Shown: positions 35,641-48,099, counted from the first letter of the stretch. The stretch: 64,000 bases of DNA from Akebia trifoliata (GCA_017979445.1 CM030706.1:25274281-25338280); one strand, 5' to 3'. Numbers and translations are program-made. Notes: generated from the letters alone by a model not told the origin.

Positions 35641-36933
35641 ACTTGGATAAAAACAGGATCCGAGTAGTGCATAAGACTCTACTGACGAAACTAACCCAAT
35701 GAAAAGTCTTACCCACGTATAATTTGTTATAAAATATAATTAAATCCATCAAACATGAAGATTTAACATGAATTTGAAATAACAAAAAGAATTCTACATT
35801 TTTAAACACATTATAAATTTTCGTTAAAATCATAAATGCAATTTTCACAATCTACTATTACTAATAGAAATTGAGATTCCTTTACCAATCTCTGTGCGAT
35901 AGAATTGAAGCACATGTACAAAAATCAAGATAATTGGCATGGAAATCAAAGTGGATATGACGTCGAAGCAACTAATTTTTGAATCTGGCCCAGTGGTTTC
36001 AAAGATCTCAATACTGTCATCTTTTCTTCCTTCTATGACGGAGGACGGTTTGGGCTAGAAGTAGACAAAATTTGAGAATAAATTTTTGAAACCCCCATGT
36101 ATCATACAACTATTTTTTGATGAAACAGAAATAAAGAGAAGGGAAAAAGAAAATAAAATGGGTGGATTTTATCGAGGTCGATGTTGCAGATGTTTTTTTC
36201 TTCTTCATCAGAAGTTAATAACAACAAATTTGCTATAAATCTAAGGTTTAAAGTTGGAAAAAAGACAAAAAAAATTTAAAACTCTCGGTTGGTTTTTATG
36301 TGTTGAAAGAGAAAATGAGTAGTAATTTTTATTTAAAATTTATTTATATATGCTGACGAGACGAAATCAATATTTTTAATATTGTTTAGTTTGACGATAA
36401 CTTGACCTTCCGAACTCCAAAAGTGGAGTGAATACTCTATTTTTTATAATTTTTGTGCCAAATCTAATGACGTGATCAGATTCTACAAATTTTTCCTCTA
36501 ACAAAAATTTACTTTTTCGGCCCGATAGGACCCTAAAATTGATGTTGTTTCTGTTTTTTACGATAATTCGACTTTTTGGGCTAAAAAAATAATGAGGAAA
36601 TACTCCATTTTCTATAACTTTTCATTGCGGATATAATAGTGCCATTGGATTTTAAAAATTCTTATTGTAGCAAAAAATATAATTTTTTAGCCTATTCTAG
36701 TTCAAAAATCGAGGATTTTGTAACTTTTTTGATCGAACTTACAATTGAGTATGCTTATATTATAGGCTAAAGTATGTTTTCAACCATTTTGAATCGAATG
36801 GTTAGGTCAGATTTCATTAAAAATGACCAGAACAGAATCTTAAAATTTTATCCTAATTTTCACTTTTAGAATTTTCTCAAAATTCCACTATTTATTTTCC
36901 TCGAGATACGAATTAAAAACTTGGAGTATTACA
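35641..36933 (-). repeat. Truncated 5' LTR of the Tekay-like element
   Basis: Matches the LTR at about 14425-15682 (for example 'cgtataatttgttataaaa') and ends ...GTATTACA at 36933. The other ~1.7 kb of the LTR (its 3' part) is missing, replaced by a junction near 35640. Confidence 0.8.
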
Positions 36934-37300
36934 GACTTACTCAACACTTAAGATTTTCTAATCTCAATCTTGAGTTCTTCGGGTCCTTAAGCTTCACTTC
37001 TCGCATCGATTTTTACTCCTTGAACTTCACTCCGTTGAACTTTTGCTCATTACTTCAAGTGATGTACCAATGTGTGCAAGGTGATGGGAAGGTGAGTAAA
37101 GATGGATCAAGTAAGAGGTTGAAAGTGGGTTCAACTAGATCTAGTCTCTCATGCGAGTTGATGGTGCTTTAGGATGTATGGGAGTCTTGGAAGCACAATT
37201 CCTCAAGATTTGATTAAGCCCAAATAAATTAAAAGCTATCAGTGTCATCTTTAACTTGTTGGTAACATTGATAAAGAGTAATGGGGGAACATTTTTAAAA
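36934..37300 (-). repeat. Remainder of the split copia 5' LTR
   Basis: Continues 6500-7040 once the 29.9-kb Tekay-like insertion is removed; aligns with about 1036-1420. The right end is not sharp. Confidence 0.65.
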
Positions 37301-39231
37301 AAAATATAGAAATTGCACATTGTCGGTGGTATAGATAACAAGAAAAAAATTGCCCAGAAATACATTTTCTATTAGTGGCAAGCGGTGGCACTGACAGGTA
37401 TTGTCAACAGGTCTTCAAACTTGAATACTTGACTTATTTTGGATGCAAAAACTCACTAAGAATGGGATCTACCAATTTACCAAAATAAGTGAGGTTCCAA
37501 ATGAAGTGTGGGAAGGTTTGGGTAGCCTATTTAATCTGTTTAGGATATTAATCGTTATGTCGATGTGATTAAGCATGTGTGTCATCGTTAGTGTCTTCAC
37601 GTTTCTTCCAATGCGAATAGACCCGACACACACCAAAGTCCTAGGATTGACAAAAAGTGGTACTAATATATATATATATATAATAAAACAGGATTGTAGG
37701 TCCCACCATTTGTTACAATATTGTGTGACATAAACTTAAAGACAAAGAAGTGGAGATAAACTTATAGACAAAGAAGTGGGGTCCACAAATATGTAGCTTG
37801 AGCCTATTCAAAATTCCCCCTCCATTTTATTTCACTTCCCACCATCATCAACCCATCTCTATCTCACTCTCTCACTCAGTCACTTCTCTCTTACACAGAT
37901 AGACAAGTACACTGGAGATTCTCTCTCTAAATCAATAATTGATTGCTTTCATTTGAGTGGGTTTACTCAAGAAATCATTGTGGGTTTGATTCGATGAAAT
38001 CAAATCTATTTTTTGTGCAAGTTGTAGTAGATTGGATTGGTGTTCTTCAAATAGTGTATTATTCTCAAGGTTTTTAAGTAGAACAAGTGATTTCTAACTT
38101 AATGATTATTATTATTATTATTATTATTTTACTTTTTTTCATCTTTGTGGATTTTATCAATCTTGGTTTGATTAAGAAATCAATCTTGATTTCTTGTTTG
38201 ATCACGGAAATGAATTTGCTTTTTTGTGTAGGTTGTAGGAGAAGTTGATTGTTGTTCTTCACATAGTGTGTCTTATTCTCATCATTTTCAGGCAAACTAA
38301 GAGATTTTAACTTAATTTTTTTTTTAAATTTATTTCATTTTGTGTCAACCTATTATTTTCAATATGTTTATGTTGTCTTCGTGGCTAGCTAACTTGATTT
38401 TTTTCACTTTCGTTCATTTTGTGTTCTTCTTTGTGGATTTTAACAGTCTAGGTTTGATCAAGAAATCAATCTAGGCTTGATTCATCGTTTAATCGTTGAA
38501 TTCAATCTATTTTTTGTGCAAGTTCTAAGCGAAGTTGATTGGTGTTCTTCATAAAACATGTCTTTATTCTTAGAATTTTAAGATAAACCAAGGGATTTTA
38601 ACTTAATATTTTTCTCTAACTTTCATTCATTCTATGTTTTATAGTTTGCAATAGGTTTGTTTTTAACCTATTATTTTCAATAGGTTTATGGCCTCTCTGT
38701 GGTTTGCTAACTACTACTAAAAAGGGCCTTGAAATTAGTCGGCAACATTTTCTCTATGGTTTGCTCTATTTTCAAACTATTGTTTTCAATAGTTGCCAAC
38801 AACTAATAATTAATGGGTCACTAAAATCAGTTGGTAATATGTGGCAACTGATCCTATTATAATCAAGGAAGAGAGTTGATTCTATGGGTTATTGTTATCC
38901 ATCAAGGAGTTTGGTACTTCATTGATGGTGCTCCCATTTTAGCTAGAAAAAAGAAATAAGAGCCCATAGAATCTCCACAAATAGTGAGACCCCCAAGTTT
39001 AAAGAGATCTATCCAAAGATAGTATCCTCTATATTTGGAGACTTTATTCTTAAAGTAGATGAACAATTAGAAAATAGGTTTGTGACATGGCTATAGGTCT
39101 CAAGTGACTACTTATGTTGTAGTAGTTTTTTTTGACACCTGTGCTCATCAAGCATTGTTATTGGTGGGTCAATATATAAACGAGAGATTTTATATGGTGC
39201 ATTTGATTTATCCATGAAAATGTCCTCGATC
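37301..39231. other. Unassigned AT-rich region with a triplicated module
   Basis: No protein I can recognise. It holds (TA)n at about 37662-37682, a C/T-rich stretch (37848-37930), three diverged copies of a ~120-bp block (37985-38606), and an (ATT)n tract (38103-38130). 38711-38730 'actactactaaaaagggcc' resembles a CACTA-transposon end, but no partner was found. Confidence 0.5.
37985..38606 (+). repeat. Three diverged copies of a ~120-bp block, ~205-295 bp apart
   Basis: Copies at about 37985-38101, 38191-38315 and 38479-38606. Each reads 'atctattttttgtgcaagtt' (or close), then 'gttgattggtgttcttca', 'ttattctca' and 'ttttaactta'. A 'tttgtggattttatcaatct' linker precedes copies 2 and 3. Confidence 0.7.
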
Positions 39232-41969
39232 TGTAGGAGCGGATCTGCTTTTTCTTTGGGAGTTGCCACCTAGTTTTATGGTCTGTGAACAAAAAAATGA
39301 TTCTAAATGGATAAGAAATATTAAACTATGGAAAGATTGTGGGTACGAGAATCAGGTTACAGAACTGGAAGGTGTTAGGCACCAATCCTGTCCAACAAAA
39401 GTTGGTCTCTACTCTTCCCAAAGATTTACATTACAAAACAACCTACATCTAGAATAAATGAAAAATTACCCTTATTTTTACCTAGTGATTATGATGGTTG
39501 ATTCCCTCAAAAATTGGCGAAGAACGTTTTTCGTGCGAATCTTCTCTTTTTATCTGTATTGCTATATTTGCCTTCAATCTTTGAGATAAGACTTTCTTTT
39601 CTTAGATCAAGATGTTTCACTGACTTTTCAGGATGTTTTTAGATGAAAAACTAAGGCTTAAAAATTAGGTATTGACTTAGGGCTTCAGATTTATGATTTT
39701 AAGAAGTATTGGGAGAGTTTTTTACCTTTGTTTTCTAGGATTTCTTTTAACTTACAAAATTAGGTGGTGGAAACTCCTTTTTAAAGAACTTTATGATAAT
39801 ATTAGAGTTTGATTAGGTTTCTTAGAGATAAGGTTTATCTCTAACTAATCTGTCAAGTTGTTTAGATTATGATTCAATTATGTGTTTAATTAAATTTTTA
39901 AACTTACATAAAATGATAATTTCTTAATTTTAGAGAACCCCATAATGGAAGCTTCTTTATTAAATTATTCTAAAATCTTTAGGACCACCAATGGAAGGTT
40001 CTTTATTAAATATTAGGTAGGCCACAACTTAAACTTTGGTCCATGGATTTGATTAATTGAATTTATTTCTTCAAAAATTTTAATTTGATTTATTAAGATT
40101 TCACTTTACGTTAATTAATATTTTAATTATTAGTTCTAAATTTTTGAATTTCAAGATTGAAAAATTACTATTTTGCCCTTAAAGACGACGTTTACGTTGA
40201 GATGTTATTTTTTAATATTTGAAATATTTTAGAATCAGTTTTTCGTAAGGAATTCAATGAGAGTATTGGTTTTTATTACTAATGGGTTTTTGACGTGAAA
40301 TGATTGTGGACCCTATGAAGGACATTTTTGTAATTTTGTTAGATTTTATGGAAATTGGTGAAAAATTTTATTTGATTTTAGTTTGTTGTTTTATTTGTTT
40401 GAATGGATTTTCCTAAGCATAATGTAGACTCTATGGATGTTTTGATGTTAGGGGTATTTTGATAATTTAATTATTTTTTAATGATTTTTCTCGTAGAACT
40501 TTTTATCTCAAAATGATGATTTTATGTTTCGGATCATATTTTTCGAACGTAGTGTGATTTATAAAGTTTTGCTTACTTGAAATATCTCACCCGAGCTTAA
40601 GAAACACATCTAGTAATAAATAAAACTTTAGAATATTCATCCATCATTGGAAATTGTCGCAATCGAGTTGATGAGTTGATTGATCAACTAAGTACAAAAA
40701 AGAAGTGTCTACAGATGTCCCTCTTTGGTAGAGGGTTGAAGCAAACTAGATAATAAATCTACTTTAATAGATAGTATGATATATGAATGTTAAAGTTAGT
40801 GACAGTTCATTTTACAGCCTGATTTAGCAATTCATCTAGACATTCGGATTTTTGAGGGTAAAGCTATCCCCAAACTAAAAATTGTCAGGTCCTCGAGTGT
40901 GAGCTTTCACGGATGGTGTCAGATCCTTGAATATCAAAAAAAATTCCTTGACTAATGCAAATGTAATGAATGTGTACTTGTATGCAATAGTGTAATGATG
41001 ATTTTGAAAAGGTGCATCTCCATGATAAGAGGATGATGAACTTTAAAAAATGCAAAAATTGAGTGAGATAATGGAGCAAAAAATCTTAAGAAAAATCTGG
41101 GTAAAGTTTAAGCAAAATCTTAGCAAGATCTAAGGAAAGTCTGAGCAAAATCTAAGAAAAATCTCAGCAAAGTCTTAGTAAAATCTGAGAAATTTTTTAG
41201 TAAGGTCTGAGCAAAATCTCAGAAAAAAATCTTAGCAAGTTCTGAGAAAAATCTTAGCAAGGTCTGAGCAAAATCTAAGAAAAAATCTCAGCAAAATCTG
41301 AGTAAGGTTTGAGTAAAATCTTAGAAAAATCTGAACAAAATCTAAAACAATTTCTAAGAAAAAAACTCGAGAAAAATCTAACAAAGTCTTGGAAATTTTT
41401 TTGAGAAAGATTGAATGTCCTACTCTACCTATTCTAGGTGAAATGGTGATGAACTATTCTTTGGGAAAAATCAAATGTGAGATCAAAAACGTTTTTGCTT
41501 GAATCTCAATTTTTCAAAAAAAATTATGAATCTCAAGCTAACATTTTAACTTTCTTTAAATCTCAGGGATTTTCAAAAAATTTCTATCAAAAGGGTAGCT
41601 TTAAATTCAGGATTACCATTATCCTTTAGGACTGAGATTGATCAAGCTTGAGAACAAAATGTTCCTAGTTTGACAAGGAACATTGCATTGGAGATAATGG
41701 AACACAGTTTGAAAAAGAATGCCCTAGTGTAAAGAATAAAACTATACGCTTGAAAAAAGAAAACTGCCCCTTGTTATGAAGGGTTGAACTTTTTAACTAC
41801 CACAAGTACAATAAAGGTTTAGCTTTTAATTTTGTATTTTTAAATTAAAAATTTTGAGTCAGGCTCAAGAGAATAAAATATTTCCTTTTGAGATTCATCG
41901 TAGAATTCATCTTTCTTTCTATTAGTTCACATAGGGAAACAAAATTTTTCAAATCAATCATACACAAGA
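39232..41969 (-). mobile_element. Truncated Tat-like element (second family), minus strand
   Basis: LTR 39232-40713 (TGTAGGAGCGG ... GTGTCTACA, 1482 bp) is the reverse complement of the LTR family at 42453-44165. It is followed by the complement of the polypurine tract ('gatgtccctctttgg', 40714-40728) and by 3' untranslated sequence matching in complement about 50070-52316. No coding sequence remains; the fragment ends where a Tekay-like LTR begins at 41970. Confidence 0.8.
41080..41400 (-). repeat. Short-unit array in the 3' region of the minus-strand element
   Basis: Irregular ~20-bp units around 'gagcaaaatct' / 'cagcaaaatct' and 'aagaaaaatct'. On the minus strand they contain GCTCAGA, the core of the 34-bp array at the matching place in the + strand copy (50692-51978). 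Confidence 0.7.
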
Positions 41970-42452
41970 TGTCGCACCCCACCAAACATTAACACAAAAG
42001 CCCATGTCAAAACTCGAGGTACTAGGTGACACCTCGAAATTTCGGCATGGTCTCCTCTGTTTATCTTAACATTCCAAGGCGTTCAACCTACACCTGATAA
42101 ACGACATACATTCCTGCATATATACACTCAAAATATAATACTAGGGGAAGTCTATATACATCTAATAACATACAAAATTAGAGTGCAGAAGAAGAAGTTC
42201 ATATACATGATTATACAGGAATTCCTCACCCTAACAAAATTTCTAACGCTCAAAATCAAATCTATATTACTCTCAAACAAATCGACACCACTAAGGGTAA
42301 TAACCCCAATACTCACCAGGTAATGGACTCTGGTCGTCTATCTGACCTACCAGATGGTCCTCACTCGCTGGTTCCATGCCCGCCTCGCCAACTGTAGGCT
42401 CTGAAGCTAAAAAAATATATATAGGAATGGGTGAGTAACAATGGTTACCCAG
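41970..42452 (-). repeat. Tekay-like LTR fragment
   Basis: TGTCGCACCCC start; matches 7041-7540 and the complement of about 12000-12487. It is cut at 42452 by the next element. The missing part does not reappear at the far side of that element. Confidence 0.8.
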
Positions 42453-43234
42453 TGTAGACACCTCATTTTTGCACCCGCCTGATTAATCAAGTCGTCAACC
42501 CGATCGCAAAGGTTCCCAATGATGGATGTCTATTCCAATACTTTATTTTGTTACCAGATATGTTTCAAAAATCCGGATGAGGTATCTCGAACTGACAAAA
42601 CTTAGAAATCACGCTACACTAGGAAAATACGATCCCAGAAACATAGAAATCATCATCTTGCAAATCAAAAAGAAGTTTTACGATAAAATCAATAAAAATG
42701 ACTAAATTACCAAAATACCCCTAACATCAAAAATACCCTAGAGCTTGCATTACCCTTAGGAAAACCCACTCAAACACATAAAATAACAAATCGAAACCAA
42801 GTAAATCACTTCGCCAATTTTCACAAAATTTGACAAAATTACGAAAATACCCCTCATAAAGTTCACGACCATTTCATACAAAAAAAACTTCATAAATGAC
42901 AAAAACCAACATTCCCATTGAATTCTTTATGAAAAACTGATTCCAAAACATCCTGAAACATTGAAAAATGACTTAAAACGTAAAAATTCCTTTACGAGGG
43001 CAAAATGGTAATTTCACAATTTTAATAAATAAAAATTTCGAAATTAATAAATAAATCATTAAATAATGTAAAGTGAAACATTAACAAAATTAATTATAAA
43101 ATTTAAACTAAAAAAATTGATCAATCAAGCTTTCAAGAAAAATTGTTGATAGTTCGCAAGATATTTATTTAAGGACCCCTCTATTTGGGGGTCCAAAGAA
43201 TCAAAGATATAATAGAGGGGGGTTCTCCAAAAAT

Positions 43235-43560
43235 TTAAAGTCAATCAAGTAAGACTAAAGTCAAGATATTAAAGTCAATCAAATAAGACTAAAGTCAAAA
43301 TTAAAGTCAATTAAGTAAGAATAGAGTCAAGTATTAAAGTCAATCTCATAAGACTAAAGTCAAAACCCTAATCTAAACTAATTGAGTCAATCTCATAAGA
43401 CTAAGGTCAAAACCCTAAATCAAAACCCTAATCTAAACTAATCAAGTCAATCTCATAAGACTAAAGTCAAAATCCTAAATTAAAACCCTAAAGACTAAGT
43501 CAAAACCCTAATTGAAACCCTAAAAGAAACCCTAATCAAACCCTAATGCTTCTAAAAACT
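43235..43560 (+). promoter_or_regulatory. Cluster of W-box and telobox motifs in U3
   Basis: Between 43235 and 43505 I count 13 GTCAA, all preceded by A or G, so each reads TTGAC[T/C] (the WRKY W-box) on the minus strand. Between about 43365 and 43555 there are 8 AAACCCTAA (plant telobox). The cluster grew from tandem units containing 'taagactaaagtcaa'. It ends just before TATAAATAG. Counts are by eye; function is inferred from motif identity. Confidence 0.7.
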
Positions 43561-43561
43561 T

Positions 43562-43570
43562 TATAAATAG
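43562..43570 (+). promoter_or_regulatory. TATA box of the 5' LTR
   Basis: TATAAATAG in 'ctttataaataggagcc'; conserved in the 3' LTR at 53440-53448. Confidence 0.65.
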
Positions 43571-44166
43571 GAGCCTCCACACCCTATTTTCGTATCAAAG
43601 AAAAAATCCTAGGAAAAGTAGGTGAAGAAGCCTCCACAACCTCTTCAAAATCCTAATTTTGGAGTCTCAACTCCTTACCTAACACCCCTACTTCGATTTT
43701 AGCCTAAAAAACACCCAAAAACCTCTAAAAAACATCTCAAAAATTCACAACAAATTCGAAGCACCCAGATTCAAGAAGGAGATACCTTACCTCGGAGATC
43801 AAAAATCATATCCGGAGATAGAACGAAGTAAGGAATACGGTACAAGGAGCCGTTTTCACCAGATCTGAGGGAATTGCACTTTTGCAGTCGAAGGTAAGAA
43901 TTTCATTATTTTTTAATCTAGGTTTGTCATTAGCGATGTAGATTTATTTAGGATAAGTAGAAACCGGCAATGGCCGGGCGGGATTGGTACCTAACACCTT
44001 CCAATCCCCTAACATGATCCCCGGATTCAGATTTTCTGTAGTAGATTAGTTCATTATCCGTTTTAGAGTCAGTTTGGTTCCTAGACCATAATAACTAGGT
44101 GGCAACTCCCAAACCTCAAGGGTCAAAAGCGGATCCGCGAACCCCGCGGATCGAGGGCGCTTTCAG

Positions 44167-44185
44167 TGGCTACTCCATTGGGGAC
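44167..44185 (+). other. Primer-binding site
   Basis: TGGCTACTCCATTGGGGAC, 1 nt after the LTR; two mismatches to the PBS of the 17167 element. Confidence 0.75.
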
Positions 44186-44927
44186 ATTGAGGATCAAACT
44201 TGAAAAACCCCAAGTATGGGAGTATCGCTAAAATAACCTAGATTTTTCTTATTTGTTCTTTGTTTATTTGTTTATTCATTATTTGCGCCTTTGTTTTTTG
44301 TTAGTTTTTTATTTTATTTTTTCGATTATTGGGCATGTGTTTTGATTTTAAATATTTGGCTTCGACATACTATTCTTGTGAGTCAATCAAGGGTTATCAA
44401 ACATGATCCTAAATAATGAAGGATTTTAGAATGATTGGTTTTATTGAAAATGGTATGATGATTGGTGGATCATGACGCTTGATGTTTTTATGTGTGTAGG
44501 TTTTCTTTGTTTTTTTTATTTTTTATTTTTTTAAGGTGTATGCGATTGATCACGGGATAGCATTTTATCTTCTTAGTTTTTTTAAAAAAAAAATTTTTAG
44601 GGAAAAAGAGTATGTAATTAACCTTTTCTTTTAATAAAATAAATTTATTTTTTTTCCAAAAGGAGTGTTGTCCATTGGCAGCAAGAAAGAATAAAAATTT
44701 TTCAAAAAAAAAAAAACAGGAAAAAAAGAGTTTTTTTCTACGCTCTGTCAATAGCACAAGGTGCTGGAATTTTGGGTGCCCCGAGTAGTTTTTTATTTAT
44801 TTATTTTCACACCCATTTACAACATTAATGTGTTGGTATGTAATAAATAAAATCTAATTTTTCATATTCCCACATTGTCTTCTCCAAGAGAACACGTTGG
44901 TTCACATAGAGACCGATTCGGTTTCTC

Positions 44928-45290
44928 CGTTCAGCCGTTCGAAATCAGCAAAAATCATCAACAAATCGATTGTTTTTAAAACCCACATCATCTTAAACGA
45001 TTGGGGTTCATCGAACCAAATCAAAAACCAATTTTTTGTCCATCGTTTTCTCTCTGTTCAGCTGTTTGAAACCAGCAAAAATCAACAAAAAATCGATTTG
45101 TTTGAAAACCCACATCATCTTAAACGATTGGGGTTCACCGAACCAAATCAAAAACTGATTTGTGTCCATCGTTTTCAACCGAATCAAATCAAAATCGATG
45201 TTGTGCTCATCGTTTTCAACCGAACCCAAATCAAAAACTGATCTTGGGTTCATAGTTTTCAACCGAACTAGATCAGAGAACAACCTTTTT
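44928..45290 (+). repeat. Two ~127-bp direct repeats followed by ~45-bp partial units
   Basis: 'cagcaaaaatca' ... 'cacatcatcttaaacgattg' ... 'ccatcgttttc' occurs at 44928 and again about 127 bp later; the last part then recurs twice in shortened form. Confidence 0.75.
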
Positions 45291-45687
45291 CGTTCTCTCA
45301 AATTAACCGGCGTGATTTGTTCGATGGTGGATCTGATTATGACTTAGGAAAATCATCATTTTCTTTTTAGGATTAAACATTGAGCTTTAACAAACTATTA
45401 ATGGCAGCGTTTCATTGAACTTAATCCGGGTTTGAATCACAGGAGATCATTGATAAGGGTTCTAAACCGGTTAAATTGACTTCAACCGATCGGGTTGAGA
45501 ATCTAGATCAGTTTTTTTTTTAAATGTGAACATAGCTGATGGAGAAGATGGTGTGAGGATAAAAGCTTCATTTTACTAAGGGCACCCCCTTTTATTGAAT
45601 ATGATGGTTCCTAACAAATGGGCTTTTTTTTTAATTTTTTTTTTTTTTAAATAGTTTTTTTTTTTTGCTATTTTTGCTTGTTGTCCA

Positions 45688-45691
<4 letters not shown>

Positions 45692-45781
<90 letters not shown>
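45692..45781 (+). repeat. (TA)n microsatellite, ~45 units
   Basis: Uninterrupted AT dinucleotides. Confidence 0.95.
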
Positions 45782-45784
<3 letters not shown>

Positions 45785-46403
45785 AAAAAGAAGAAAAAAT
45801 GTGATTTCACGTGTTATGGGTTGATGAAATCTAGCACATCTATTTTCATGTGATTTAAACATGGCAACGATTCTAATGTCACCTCAATTATAATGATTGT
45901 TTATTTATATGAAAATTGGGGTGACACTAGTAAAAAATGATATGATAATCCATTTATGGATCAAATTTTTAGGCCTTTGTTTTATTTTAAAAATAAAATA
46001 AATAAATAAATGGGTTATTGGATTTCCAAGTCTTCATGCTAGCGATTATCCATTTATCTTCGATCCAATGTACCTTAAAATTCGGAATTATTTTGGACCG
46101 TCCAAAATGACCCTTAATTGAAATACATGAATAAATATTTCGGATAAAATGTTTGCCTTTAACATGGATATATGCTTGATATATTTATTTTCAATCATGT
46201 GATTCGAATAGTGTTGATCTCGATTAAATATTCATGTGATTGGGATAGTGTTTTATTTCGATTAAATATTCATGTAATTCCTTTTGTAATGATTGGTTTG
46301 ATTAGATCCATGGGCCCACGTGTTTGGAAAAGGCCCCGGGCACACCCCACCCTGTTCTGCACACACCACATGCACGTTTACTGTTTTACTCACTTACACG
46401 TCT

Positions 46404-46740
46404 GATATAGCCAACGTGGCACTAGTGCGTGACTCGGTCTCTTCGGAGATGCGAGGTCATTCATGAAAACCACAACTCCAGTCACGTACCTTAGGGTATA
46501 TCAAACTGGGGACATCAATACCATCTGATCAGGTGATTCTGAGAGATATATTCATGCACCCAGGCTGGAGCCACCTGAGCCTTTGACCTATTGTGAGCCA
46601 CACAATCACATGTCCCGATAGCTAACGTAGTACTAGTACGTGGTCGGTCCCCTCGTGGGATGCCAAACCATTTATGAAAGCTACAACTCTTGACTCGTAC
46701 CCGTAGGTATAAAAGATAATCTAAGTATATCAATTGCACT
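46404..46740 (+). repeat. Diverged ~212-bp direct duplication
   Basis: 'gata...gc.aacgt.g.actagt.cgtg' followed by 'cattcatgaaaaccacaactc' (46404-46520) recurs with changes from about 46616. Confidence 0.65.
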
Positions 46741-48099
46741 TCTTGGTCAAAACCGGTGCCTAAGCAAGATCTTGCCCCGCTGTACCCTACTGTACGAGGG
46801 GGATAGACTACGTTTATTCTAGACGAGAAGTATTTAAGTGGGCCCTTGCTAAACATTGTGCGCCACCTCTCAACTGGAGATCAAACTGGCTGTTTTTGGC
46901 TTCAAAGAAGTGAATTGAGATTTTCGATTATCACCTATACGGTATATCAAACCAAGTCACCACGTATCGGAGGTATATAGGTGTGCTTGGGCAAGGGTGG
47001 GCAGATAAAAACGCATTGCACGTAGTAAGCTTAGAGTCTAGAAACATTTCTGTAGGTCACGACTCGAACTTATCGTGGGTGTTCCCCGGTTGTTTATTGA
47101 ATGGAACCTTTGGATTGATGAATGTATGAGAATGATGTGATCAGAGTGTATGATTGACCCCAAGGATCAAAAATGTTATTTTTGAAAATTAAAATGGGTG
47201 CACCAACCCAATAAAAAATCCATTTTAAACTTGACCCAGTCCATCTCGATCCAACGATCATTATGAGCCGAGCCATTTGAATCAAAATGAAATTCAAACT
47301 TTTTTCTTATTCGGATTTTAAACCCATTTTAAAAGAAGAAAAATGTTTTCCAGAATAAAAATGTTTTCCAGAAGAGAAATGCTTTTCAAAAGTGAATTAT
47401 TTTCCGGAAGAATAAGATTTTCCAAAAGGAAATGCTTTCCCAAAAAGTTTTATAAAAGAAAATGTTTTCTAAAAAAAAAAGAAAATGAAGAAAAATATTT
47501 TTCAGAAAAAATGGTTTACAAAAAATCTATTTTTGCATGAAAAATTATTGAAATATGTTTGTGGAAGTTGTTATTCAATGAAAACATTATTTGTCAATAT
47601 TTTTCAAGAATGCAATAAAATTATTTTCTGAATGATCATTACATTAATGAATTGTTTAATGGATTGGTGCACAAAATTCAATAAAATCTCAGGGTTTATT
47701 TAAAATGTTATCAAGGGGGTGACACTTAAATTGGTTAAATTCACCTTCAAAGAGGTTTAAGGGTTATCATTGTGTCTAAGCTCAATCGTCCATCGTCTAG
47801 CTAGGGTTGTAAATCCGGTCAGTTAGAGTAAACGTCAATATCAAATCAACAGTCAGAAATGACTTCAAAATTTCTCAACATCATCCAGTTGTTCTTTGAA
47901 AATCATAGTGTTTCAATCCTACTGGTTATAAGCAATATCTCAGTCCTCAGTCCTAATCAAACTCGTGTGGGTACTTGTCTTGAGTTTCATGAGTCATTTG
48001 GGTTAGCTCGAGTCCTTTTTTCCAACAAGGTCATGTCTTCCTTAGATTGAGTCTACTCTTTCCTATTGAGTCAAGTTAGTTCATCGAGTCTATAGAGGT

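Larger units (their letters stand above)
7041..36933 (-). mobile_element. Minus-strand Tekay/Del-like gypsy element (outer limits, nested insertions inside)
   Basis: Outer ends are TGTGGCGCCC at 7041 and ...GTATTACA at 36933. On the + strand the order is: 3' LTR (7041-7795 + 13471-15682), polypurine tract complement, integrase C-terminus, a break filled by the Tat/Ogre-like element, gag with zinc knuckles, truncated 5' LTR (35641-36933). The flanks are AACTC (7036-7040) and GACTT (36934-36938), 3 of 5 identical with both differences transitions. The related unoccupied copia LTR copy reads GACTA at the same place (1036-1040). Protease, RT and most integrase are missing. Confidence 0.75.
42453..44165 (+). 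repeat. 5' LTR, second Tat-like family
   Basis: TGTAGACACCTC ... GCTTTCA. Contains the W-box/telobox cluster at 43235-43560 and a TATA box at 43562. Confidence 0.85.
44186..48099 (+). other. Leader of the second Tat-like element
   Basis: No confident coding. Contains T/A runs, a duplicated ~127-bp block (44928-45180) with shorter echoes to 45290, a (TA)n tract (45692-45781), a duplicated ~212-bp block (46404-46740), and a 'aaatgttttccagaa'-like degenerate run (47340-47530). Confidence 0.65.

Noticed and set aside
37840..38700. Host gene with C/T-rich 5' leader
   Set aside because: No open frame of useful length or recognisable exon follows.
38711..38740. CACTA-type terminal repeat
   Set aside because: Only a loose match, with no inverted partner, no 3-bp duplication and no transposase.
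43365..43555. Interstitial telomeric repeat
   Set aside because: AAACCCTAA motifs are separated by other sequence and not in a 7-bp tandem run; they lie at the same place in both LTRs.
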